Made by a program: the position numbers and the translations under genes
Shown here: positions 54,833 through 64,000 of the stretch, in pieces
Position numbering within the stretch: the stretch's first letter is position 1
How the letters are laid out: every line of letters begins with the position of its first letter
Source of the DNA: Zygaena filipendulae
Taxonomy: Eukaryota; Arthropoda; Insecta; Lepidoptera; Zygaenidae
NCBI GenBank assembly: GCA_907165275.2
Contig: OU015675.1
Span: 2,373,501-2,437,500, forward strand
DNA length: 64,000 bases
Direction: 5' to 3'
Notes under the pieces: generated by a model
Seen by the model: the letters and a program-made list of their open reading frames with translations, nothing else
Databases searched by the model: none
What the model was told of the DNA's origin: nothing

Positions 54833-56064
54833 TAATGGTAAAAGAAAAAAAGAAACAAAAAAGAAGGTGTAAAGTTTCTTGAAGCTACGACCATTATTAC
54901 TACTTACTAGATAGCGCTACTACGTAGCGTAGGTAGGTACCTACTTGGGATTTTATCGGGGTTGCAGTTATTTCTAATTAGCTATTTCAAACGGTTTAAC
55001 TGGCGTTATTTGTGAAATCCTTTTCGGTATGCAAAATTCCATCAGGATCGGTTGAGTAGGTACCTAATTAAGGCGTGAAAAGGAAACAGACTCTAGTACT
55101 TATAGAAAAGATGACTTAATAAGGATATAATGTCTGTGGGATATACCTATAATTATTAGTAAATTACTGAATTATAACGCGATTAGATAAATTCAAGATT
55201 TTATTTGCTAGGTAGGTACTTATAGTGTTAGATACTTTTCCAATAGGGTAGGTAGATACCTACATATAAAAAGAAAAAAACCTACCTCTTATAGTTATCT
55301 ACATCTAGTGCTACTAGATAGGTACAATAGTTTAGTAGGTAGGTAGTTAATATACTTAACAATACATTGAAAGAGTTAGAAATAGGTAGGTAAGTACCTA
55401 CATAAATTGTATGATAAACAGATCTATTTTAATAGTCTCATGTTTTGTTATCTATGCTAGATGACGGCATAATTCTTAACAGCAACTCAATACGTTTAGG
55501 TAGGTAATGGATCGGTAAAAATGATAGTTTTCTTGGTAAATAGCTATTCATTTTCTCATATTGGCCACGTTCGGACATTGTTAATTATGTCCTATTAATT
55601 ACATAACTACAGTTCACACAACACATTATACTATAGCATAAATAAATTACCTGTAATGTCTACCTACTTAACAGTCATCTAAATTATAATAATTAATAAT
55701 TTACAAAGAGATCAAATTCATAATCAATAGTTACATTTAATCAGTTTAAAAACACGTACTTCGTATGCGCGTTAATTTAGGTATCTGACTGCCTACCCTA
55801 AACAAAAAGATCTTATAACAAAGGTACTGGAACGTTAAATAAAAACAGTAGAAACAAAACATATCTCACTCCAAGGAGCGGTATAGTAAAGCATGCTGCG
55901 TGCAAATGTTACTATTGATATTAAACTAGATCCTAACAAAAACATTTCCATATAAAATGTAGCCAAGACAAGATCATAATTAAATAATTATGACTACCTA
56001 GCACTTTCAAAAGTTACAGATCTTATGTAGAGCCAAGTTTCTAACTCTACAAAGCCTAACTTCA

Positions 56065-56233
56065 CAAACTCTACACCTTAGTCAGAATATGTGTCTTGAC
56101 CATTTCGCTACATTCACATGAGCGTAAGGTGATAAATTGATTACTTTTCTGTTATATAATAGTTTTTTGTACTAACGTAACGGCCAAGCCACATATTTTG
56201 ACTAAGGTGTAGATAGTTTGTGAAGTTAGACAA
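56065..56233. mobile_element. Foldback MITE
   Basis: CTAACTTCACAAACTCTACA...and its complement with about 38-bp arms, including ACACCTTAGTCA. Confidence 0.55.
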
Positions 56234-56929
56234 ACTTATACTTACAAACTTTCATCCTATAGTTTAAGGGTTCGGGAGATAAAAGTTACAAGTTTTATAA
56301 TTTTTTTGTTGTTTGTGTACTAATACTAGCTTACATACCTACCCGATTTCAGCTTTCTAGGACATTAGGAAATACCCTAAGAAATTTGATGATCATCAGT
56401 GAGTCAGTGACGAAATCGGGGTTTTTTAGATATCAATAAAATTTAAAGTATGAGAGTTATGCAATCAAAACTTTATATATATATTTAATAAGTCTGCTAT
56501 TGACAACATATCTCGAAGACTTCGTTTATCTGGTATAATCCAAACCTAAATTACAAGGGTTCAAAAAAACGACGAAGCGCTTCGAGAAAAGATAGGAAAC
56601 TAGTGCCCTTCCGCTTCACTTGGCTCGTCTTGGTGGAGGCACTACCGTGCCCCAAGATATTGCTGTCTATGCTACACAATGAAACTTAAAATCTTTTCAT
56701 CAAGGTAATAAAACTTTTTACCGTTAACAAAAGAATCGAACGTGGGAACGACACGTAAATGAGGAACCACGGCTCCGATTGTAGATCGTCGGAGGTCGTA
56801 TGTATGCAGCGCAGTATGAAAACTTCGTTAGCGCGATTCAGGACTTCCATATAGCCAGTACTCGTCGCTTCATTGTAGTTCGTGACTTGTGGCATAGGGG
56901 TCGCCACAGACATCAACCTGAACCGTCTG

Positions 56930-57370
56930 CATAAAAATCTGACGCGCTCGAGTATTTCAAAATAGCGATATTTTTCCGAATTTTCAAAAAGCCACCACGG
57001 GCTTTCGGTAAATCCAAATCGTCAGTCTTTTAAATGGAAGCTTCTTTTAGGTTCACTTAAAATCCCCTCAGAAAATCTGACGCACTCGAATATTTTTTTT
57101 CTTCATTTTTACCCTTCCGTAAGGCGACCCCTATGATGTAAACCGGCAGATACTTCCATCATCAGAGACACAGTGAAACATATACATACACTATCAATAC
57201 CTGATGCACTCGAGTATTTTCATGTGACTGTTTTTTTTTAACATTTTTGAAAGCCTGTAGAAGCTTAACCCTCAAGTGAAACAAAAAAACATCATTTATA
57301 ACCTTATTTTGTTTCTATCTCCTAATCTTCAAAATCCAATAGGTCCCAACGACGCTCGAGTAAATCCCCA
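56930..57370. repeat. Irregular repeats of a CTCGAG-centred motif
   Basis: CTGACGCGCTCGAGTATTTC (about 56939), CTGACGCACTCGAATATTT (about 57077), CTGATGCACTCGAGTATTTT (about 57202) and CGACGCTCGAGTAAAT (about 57350). Spacing is 125-150 bases, and the sequence between is not obviously repeated. Confidence 0.5.
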
Positions 57371-58806
57371 ATTAGCATCGTCAGCTCCCGTACTAATACC
57401 TCTAGCCACTATTACAGCTGCTTATCAGTGGACCCAAAGACATTTATAGTGGACCTATTACATAAACGGATAAATATTAATATATTTATAATTTTGACTA
57501 AGTATTAGCTGAGTAGGTATTAAAACTTCCTAAGATGTATAAATTGTTTAATATAAGTACCTGTATATTAATACGCCCCAGTATTTTAGAAGTCAGTGAA
57601 CTCACAAATTACCTAAGATAAGAAAGGTTCATTAGTGAGGAAAGTCTATTGAAATGATATTGTTATAGTAGGTACCTACTTTCAGCATCAAAAGCACAAT
57701 TAATGAACACTTTCGTCAGTCGTTGAACTTTATTACTATTGCGTTATGCTGACTCTATCTATTCTCTTCAAACGTCGAGAATGCACATAATGGGTAGGTA
57801 ACAAGTTAATTTAATTGAAAGAGAAATAGTGCAAGTGTACACAGTGTGTCAATCAAAAACAAAGAATAAATTAATCAAATATCTAAATCTTAAGACTTAT
57901 AACTAGCTAGTTTAGATTTAAAGTAGGTACCTAAGTAGGTACAATGGTTGAGTATCTCTGCGGTAAACGAAACATCGCGAGCGTCATCGCCAATCACAAA
58001 TGTACCTAACGGCAAACGCCATCAAACCTTCATACTTGGCATACATGATAAAAGTTGTTTTTTTCTTCTTTAGAGTTTCATTGAGCCAGTTTCAGTCAGT
58101 GGGCAAGCCAGCACGTCGTAACCATGCAGACATCTACAGACATTGAGCGTGCCAGACACGTTCCGTGGTAGACAAAATAATATTATTGGTAAATAAATAA
58201 ATAAATAACTTATTTATATCTATCGTAATTCGTAACACGGCCGCGCAGACACCGACAGACATGGGCGAATGTTCTTTCCGAGAATACTGATTCGTGGAAA
58301 GAACATTTTGTCTCGCGGTTTATTTCTGTAAGTAGGTACCTGACTGTGGCTACATATCGAGCAATGTAAATAGTAGAATATTGAGTATCGGAACCGTGCA
58401 GAAGTATTTTGTAAATAAACGGTGTCTGTTGGTTTCTGCCCACATTTCTGCCCTGGCACGTATCTGGCACGTTCAGTCTCTGTAGATATAAACGGACCTT
58501 TAACAGAACTAAGGCGTGACCTCACGCGACATCTTTACTCAACGTATCTCGCGTCATTTTTTGATTGGTTACATAAAAACAGTAAAAAACACGTTTCCTA
58601 TATTTTTTTATTAATCTACATGACGGACTAAAATTAAAATTTAGTCAACTAACCTATTATGTATTAACGAGATGGAGAAAAAAAAAAACAACTAGAGTCT
58701 GCTACCGTCGCGACTCGCGACGTCAACTCCCGTACGCTATGTCTTCTCGTTTCTACACCCGTCTTTTTCATCTCGCGCCAATCGTGAGCGTAAGAACGAG
58801 AGCGCA

Positions 58807-59004
58807 CTATTTGCACGTGTACACTTCGACGGTCCGGACGCAGGTGTTGCAGTGCACCCGGCAGCACCAGTGGAACTCGCACCCGCAGCGCTCGCGGAGC
58901 GTCGTCCGGCGCGTGTTGTGACCTCGGCCGCAGCACATCAGCGTGCACCCGTCCAACCCGGCCGAGGTCCGGTTGCACTCGCGACCAGCGGTGCCAAGGG
59001 AACC
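58807..59004 (-). CDS. Wnt5: Wnt5 terminal exon
   Basis: T-rich acceptor ending CAG, phase 0, 65 codons and TAG at 58807-58809. Holds the cysteine-rich C-terminal Wnt domain. Confidence 0.93.
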   Translation of the reverse strand, partial: GSLGTAGRECNRTSAGLDGCTLMCCGRGHNTRRTTLRERCGCEFHWCCRVHCNTCVRTVEVYTCK

Positions 59005-62000
59005 CTGAAAAAAAAATATATATATATTTGGCAACCGGATTCGATCCCCATGCCTGCCCGCTAATCAAAAGGTTCTGGGTTCGATTCCCGGTGGGGATGA
59101 ACTTTGTGTGATAAACACATAGTTCAACTTTCCAGTCTTATCATATCCTTCCTAATATATATGTCACGTGTCACGTTGTTTGTCCGCGATGGAATCCTAA
59201 ACTACTGAACGGATTTTGATAAAATTTTGTAAATATGGTCCAACTTAAAAGATAGGATAGTTTTTATCCCGGAATTCCCGCAGGAACTCCAGAATTAATG
59301 CAGGGAACAGTTAATCACAGTAAACTACTGAGAGTACTTTAGAGAGTAGAGAGTACTTAGAGTACTTTTTTCCCGCAATTCCCGCGGTAACTCAGAAATT
59401 ACCGCGGATGAAATCGCGGGGCACAGCTAGTATATCCGTATGTACTTATTATAAGTGCAAATGTGAGTTTTTTTGTTTGTTTGTTACGCTTTTACATCTC
59501 AACGGCTCAATCGATCATCATGAACGTTGTCAGGGGTGCAGGAAAAGACATATAGGGTACTTTTTATCCCGGAATTCCCGCAGGCACTTCGAAATTACCG
59601 CAGGTGAAACCACGGAGAACAGCTCGTATTCAATATACCATAGTTTCATCCCGGACGCAGTAGTTGGGCGAGTTCTCTAGGTAGACCAGGTCCTGAGCGG
59701 TGGGCAGGCTGTAGTGGGGGTTGCTGAGCCGCAACTTGCCCCTGCGAGAGACCTTCACCTCGGTCGCGCCTTCGTACTTGTCCCTGAGGTAGTCACCTGT
59801 AATGTCGAGGGAAAATGAAAGGAAATAACCTTATTGGCTACACACAAACATTAACTATAGTTATTAGCTATACTATAAAAACTTAAGAAAATATGAGACT
59901 ATACAATGGCCGAACTTATCACTGTTAAGTGATCTCTACAAAGCTATCCAAAGTTTGGTCGAATGTGATTGAAAAAAACAGTGTGTGGTCGGGGCAACCC
60001 CGCCAGTGGGACTGCCACCCCCAAATATAAAAAACCAGGATGTCAAGATGGAGATATGCCAGGACACTACACAATTAGTATTAGAGCAGCACCTAGTAGT
60101 AGGTACTCTAGGTAGGTTATCACTCTGAGGTAATACATACAATACATACAATATATTATGTTACTAATATGGGTACAGGTTGCCTGGAAGAAATTGCTTT
60201 TAAGCAATAAAGCCGCCCTTTGTTGCCTGTATTTCCCACCATGTATTTTTTTATATTTATGTTTTTGGTGAGAATAAAGAATATTTGATTTGATTTGATT
60301 TGATTTGATTTGATTTGATTTGATAATACTAGCCGTCCCCGCGTGAGTAATAATAAATAGTAAATCTATAGGTACATATAAAATGCTTTGTCCTTTGCCT
60401 AAACCGCTGATCGTAGAGAGCTAAAACTTGGAGGGTGTGTTCTTTGTATAACGTTGGCATCCGATAAGAAAGGATTTTTAAAAATTCAACCTCTAAGGGA
60501 ATGAAAAGGGGTTGCAAAGTTTGTATGGAACAATTTCGCGGAAATTTCGAAATTATCGCGGGTAAAACCGCGCGGGACAGTTAGTAAAATATAAAAATCC
60601 TACTTATTTTTATGGCCTTCTATGGCCGAATAAATAAACACCGATTACAAAAGAGTCGTAAAAGTTTATGAAAAATGTTAATGAAAAATATAAGTTATTA
60701 TAGTTAATCGTATCTCACCTTTTTACAACCGTTTTTATTACTTTCTTTGGTTTGTAGTAATTAAGAAAAGAGGTTATAACTTATTTGGGTCATGGGTGGT
60801 CGTGAGGAATTTATAGAAAGTGTTTTTATTGTTTTAAGTAATTATGCCGCATAGTCGTAGAGATATTTTAACCTAAGTTATCAAAAATACACAACCAAAG
60901 ACCCTTCAATGTTGCTCTCTAAGGTATTTATTAACGTAATTAAAAAGCTCGATATTATTGAAGTTACGTCCTTCTTCAACACGATAAAATTTTATCGAGC
61001 GATTTTATACATTCTAGGTGACATCATCTTGTCTACCAGTGGTAGTTGGTACCTAATCATGTCGCCAAAAATGTCTTGTTTTCAAAATACGATTTATCAT
61101 GATAAATTGTAGAAAATCACTAACATGCGGCACTTTTTTACTTTGACGATTTCGTTTAGTACCTATTTTTATCGTTGACGATTGGTGCTCACGATTAAAT
61201 AAAGTAATTTTTAATTGCAAATAATAATTGCTGTGAATGCCAAATGGAAGCGAACCGAATCAAAACGGTGGCTTTATTTTTGAATTGTAAGTGCGAAAAT
61301 TAATTCCAGTCCTCGAATTACTTTCGCACATGGAATCGCGAATTCACATGCGAATGCTCATACATTTTTTAAGCATTCACCCGTGAATCTTGCAATTCCG
61401 TGTGCGAAAAGTTATATTTTGAGCGATTCAAAAATACGTCTCCAGCAAGGCGATTATGTAACTTTTGTTGCTATCATATTTCAGTATCAACCAGAAATAT
61501 AGTGATTTTGTTATTAATTAATCATGTTTAGCAGCTTCAACTTTTGAAATGTGTTTATTTTTGTTGATTGCTATAGATATTGTAGGTGTTAAAATGTGCA
61601 TATTTTAATTGAAAAACCGTCATATTTTTGATTGTAACCAAAAAATGATAGAAACAAAAGTTACATAATAGGCCCTCAGAGCGTCAGCGGATTTCACCGT
61701 GTAAAGTGAGGTACAAGTTCACAAGTTAAGGCGTGAAAGCGTAACAAATAAAGAAACAAACTCACATATTATATTATCTGTGCATTGGCATTTATTGCTT
61801 AGATTAAATAATTTTGTTATGTCTTATTATGTACTATTTTTAAAAAATATTTAAATGTAGAATACAGTCACGTGTCATTTAATCCTTTGATCATTATACA
61901 TAAAGGTGATCAACCTACTTAATCATCGATTCATAAGGCGGGAGCGCGTCCAAACAAAATCGTTGATCCATGAACACAATTAAAACTATTAATTTTAATA

Positions 62001-63018
62001 TCACACAATCAATTTCACCGCTCATGGCACCATGGACTGTGACAGGGGAACTAATATCAGCTATCTGTTACTTTGGGTGCACAATGCAAGCTCGTTTAGC
62101 AGTCAATCAGTTTAATTGTGCGCCACGGAACGTTAAGTTTCGTTGATTCGAGGGGAACGGAACGTAATACGGTAGATACTTAGTTGAGACCCAGTGCCCA
62201 CCCACCACATTTACAACTAACAGTGAACGCAACCATTAGAAACATGAAGATTCAACACAGATTTCGTTTGTCGAGTGAGCACCGTCGTTAAATTCTCATT
62301 TCGCTTGACCTTTTGTAATCATGCACCTAAAAAAAGGTAGATCTTGTTTTCAAACAGTTTCGACGCGAACACCGATATTAAAACTGGTGAAATCGCGGGG
62401 GATCGACTAGTACTATAAATATTTTAGCATGGATGGTGAATTTTACCGATTTCTCTGAAGGATGCGAGCTGCTGCCAGCACGTGATCAGGCTGCACGAGC
62501 CTGACACTCCGTGACACTTGCACGTGACCCGCGACTTTTCTATCACCGCCTGGACACCGGACAGAATGACTTAGCATTGGTAACGGATGTAAAAATAACA
62601 TTATGGAATCAAAGAACCAGCTTAATAAGATTATTGCTTAGGAGTTAGGGCACATACCTACTAATTTGTTTGTTGTTTCATTTTTTTATCGAACTGATAT
62701 GTATGAAAAACAGTTTTCTTATGAAACTTATACTTAGATTAATTTTATTTATCTTTCCATTTAAGTGAACAAAAAAAAAATTGTTTCAAAACTTACTCAT
62801 TACTTCCCTAATGTTACGAAAAACTTCTAATATGCCTAACCTAAAAATGAAGTTCAGTAGGTATCAGTAAAATAACATAATAATAAATTTAATGACAGTC
62901 ACTTACTCTTCGGCCTGCTTCGTTATTGTGTCGGTTCATCAGCTGGCGACCTTGCTCGCGGCTGCCACGTTTCACCTTGCGCTCCCTCTCACGGATGTCG
63001 ACAAAGCCTTCCGTGAAC
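58807..63018 (-). CDS. Wnt5: Wnt5 signalling ligand, last four exons (5' partial)
   Basis: Four exons (63018-62907, 62549-62447, 59796-59639, 59004-58807) join in frame to about 190 C-terminal residues ending in CK then TAG. Order: [12 protein letters not shown]...[12 protein letters not shown]; the Wnt core [20 protein letters not shown] with the Ser that is palmitoleoylated in Wnts; [72 protein letters not shown]; and EVYTCK. The CHGVSGSC motif is general to Wnts. SLITCWQQL and [12 protein letters not shown] closely resemble insect Wnt5. Wnt5 is a secreted lipid-modified ligand for Frizzled and Derailed/Ryk receptors in axon guidance and tissue patterning. The N-terminal half is outside the window. 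Confidence 0.93.
59025..59140 (+). mobile_element. tRNA-derived SINE head fragment
   Basis: GCCTGCCCGCTAATCAAAAG and box B GGTTCGATTCCC as in the copy at 37316. It begins about 20 bases from the Wnt5 terminal exon acceptor, on the intron side. Confidence 0.55.
59146..59430 (+). mobile_element. Helitron-like element, family B, 285-bp form
   Basis: A|TCCTTCCTAATATATATGTC start and GCACAGCTAG|T end. Contains two tandem 3'-half segments (two AATTCCCGC blocks), the same structure and length as unit 6 of the APRT intron array. Confidence 0.7.
59435..59626 (+). mobile_element. Helitron-like element, family A, beside Wnt5 donor
   Basis: Starts TCCGTATGTACTTATTATAA after A and ends ...ACAGCTCG|T. 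It is four bases from the preceding Helitron and 12 bases from the Wnt5 exon edge at 59639. Confidence 0.6.
59639..59796 (-). CDS. Wnt5: Wnt5 penultimate exon
   Basis: CATTACAG acceptor, GTATAT donor, phase 0 exit. [20 protein letters not shown] then [19 protein letters not shown]. Confidence 0.92.
60150..60330 (+). mobile_element. Non-LTR retrotransposon 3' tail
   Basis: GGTTGCCTGGAAGAAATTGC then TAAGCAATAAAGCCGCCCTT is a 3' end I recognise as common in lepidopteran genomes. It ends in AATAAAGAATA and a (TTTGA)n microsatellite (about 60285-60324). Confidence 0.5.
60365..60584 (+). mobile_element. Helitron-like element, family C
   Basis: A|TCTATAGGTACATATAAAAT start. The body has AAACCGCTGATCGTAGAGAG. 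Ends ...GACAGTTAG|T (one change). Confidence 0.6.
61270..61435. mobile_element. Foldback MITE remnant
   Basis: TATTTTTGAATTG and TGCGAAA at the left are mirrored by TGTGCGAAAAG and GCGATTCAAAAATA at the right. Confidence 0.4.
61457..61672 (+). mobile_element. MITE family 2, copy 2
   Basis: ATGTAACTTTTGTTGCTATC at the left and GATAGAAACAAAAGTTACAT at the right form terminal inverted repeats. The inverted relative is 48779-48992. In the Wnt5 intron. Confidence 0.55.
62447..62549 (-). CDS. Wnt5: Wnt5 exon with CHGVSGSC
   Basis: GTGTCCAG acceptor, GTAAAA donor, phase 1 exit. [20 protein letters not shown] then [15 protein letters not shown]. Confidence 0.93.
62907..63018 (-). CDS. Wnt5: Wnt5 exon (first in window)
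   Basis: CTTTTTCTCTAG acceptor, phase 1 entry, GTAAGT donor, phase 0 exit. [20 protein letters not shown], then [12 protein letters not shown]. Confidence 0.9.
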
Positions 63019-64000
63019 CTAGAGAAAAAGAGGTTTCATAAGCATGGAGCTAGGGAAATATGTGGTGTTTCTTCTTTTTTTCCTATTCATTTAGCCAGTT
63101 TCAATTATGTCTAATTTTAATTTATATCTATTTATGAGCTTTGATCTAAGGTTTGAAATTGCATACCATAGTGCTATAGTGTGCGAAAACTTTTTCGAAG
63201 CTGTTTGAAAAAATCGCCTGTACGAAATTATTGGGCCGGTACACTTTTAACAATTTTTTATCGACACGATAATAATAAAAATAATGACGGAACCGACGAT
63301 TCCCACCAAAAGCTCGGCGCTGTTTTAGGCTATCTTTGTTGTTTTGTTTCACACAAAAGGTATTCTCTTTTGGGGAGGCGTTCAAGAAAATAGACAGCAA
63401 AAATCGGAAAGGGATAGATATACACAATGCATGCAGTTACATTTTCGTGTAGCGCTACGGCTACGCCCACCGCTACGCGACGTCTACGAGGGGAGAGATT
63501 ATCGATTTGCAGCCTTAATTTTCTACTTACAAGAATTTTTACTCTACGCTATTCGGTTAGGGTGCATTTCGTATTGGATCAATGTTTGAAACTTGCTGCT
63601 ACCTCCTAGAAAGTGAAACGCCTGGTAGCAGAGCTTTGGATGTCAATATTATGTTCCAAAACAAAGTTTGTAATCCACCGAAAAAAATATCTGAAATCAC
63701 TAATACAAAAAGACCTGAGGATTTTTTTGTTTGAAGCAATATGTATATAATAATGTATGATGTCGATATTAGCTACACCTACGTCTTTGGCAGCTATCAG
63801 TATATATAGGTTCCGGACAAAAACCGGATTATCATCCCCCTCTAGTCTATGTTGTCTTAGTAGACGTTAACGGATTTAAGCGTTCTTAGCGCCTTAAACC
63901 CGGGTCGAATATCCACTCGGATTAGCTGATGTTCAACCAAGCTCAACTATGGAAGAGGATTTAACCTTAAAACAAACATGAATTTTCGAAGTGGTTTATT
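63019..64000. other. Wnt5 intron, right edge
   Basis: AT-rich with one GC patch (GCGCTACGGCTACGCCCACC at about 63452-63471). I see no Wnt-like exon here; the next upstream Wnt5 exon lies beyond 64000. Confidence 0.5.

Larger units (their letters stand above)
50982..58806. other. Intergenic between RNase and Wnt5 genes
   Basis: This holds the RNase promoter at its left side and the Wnt5 3' end at its right; a minus-strand AATAAA at 58612-58607 is about 195 bases past the Wnt5 stop. Contents: a Helitron-like fragment at about 51340-51530, a composite Helitron (51723-52216), a tandem duplication (53591-54439), a Helitron (54613-54832) and a stretch dense in TAGGTACCTAC-like motifs (about 54900-55700). 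A foldback (56065-56233) and a recurring CTCGAG motif block (56930-57360) follow. No gene is supported. Confidence 0.55.

Noticed and set aside
56686..56916. 76-codon minus-strand frame with ordinary composition
   Set aside because: No recognisable motif, splice signal or promoter. Next to repeated CTCGAG motifs.

Overview
The window looks like a nuclear contig from a moth or butterfly (Lepidoptera). The gene models are insect-like. They have short exons, GT-AG introns from a few hundred bases to more than 10 kb, and a Wnt5 that reads like the insect orthologue. The intervening DNA is about two-thirds AT. It is filled with short non-autonomous Helitron-like repeats that start TC and end in a CCGCGG hairpin followed by CTAG, a pattern typical of lepidopteran genomes. 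Family assignments come from reading the sequence and from memory; no database was searched.

Layout, left to right. (1) 790-898 (+): last exon of an unrecognised gene. (2) 6223-8022 (+): intronless gene with a TATA box and initiator, encoding a secreted 599-residue protein with an N-terminal MBF2-like domain and a very long hydrophilic tail. (3) 10525-16181 (-): complete three-exon adenine phosphoribosyltransferase (APRT). Its 4.95-kb intron 2 holds a head-to-tail Helitron array, a dead Tc1 element inside that array, and a 5'-truncated non-LTR retrotransposon. (4) 17645-40135 (+): ten-exon homologue of CSPP1, a centrosome and cilium microtubule protein, head-to-head with APRT. (5) 43453-50981 (-): five-exon NYN/PIN RNase of the N4BP1/KHNYN/ZC3H12 superfamily, convergent with CSPP1. 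(6) 58807-63018 (-): the last four exons of Wnt5; its 5' exons lie beyond the right edge. The genes are unrelated housekeeping, cytoskeletal, RNA-decay and signalling functions and do not form a pathway.

The most unusual features are inside genes. CSPP1 exon 6 ends in an 84-bp in-frame minisatellite that repeats both coding sequence and 5' splice site four times. The NYN RNase intron downstream of the exon with the catalytic Asp-Asp pair carries several decayed tandem copies of that exon's edge. The same gene has a GC-AG intron. The APRT intron array shows exact CTAG|TC Helitron junctions, and its fifth unit is split by a Tc1 element with a perfectly recoverable empty site. Many small DNA transposons (hAT-, Harbinger- and Tc1-like MITEs) can be delimited to the base from their target-site duplications.
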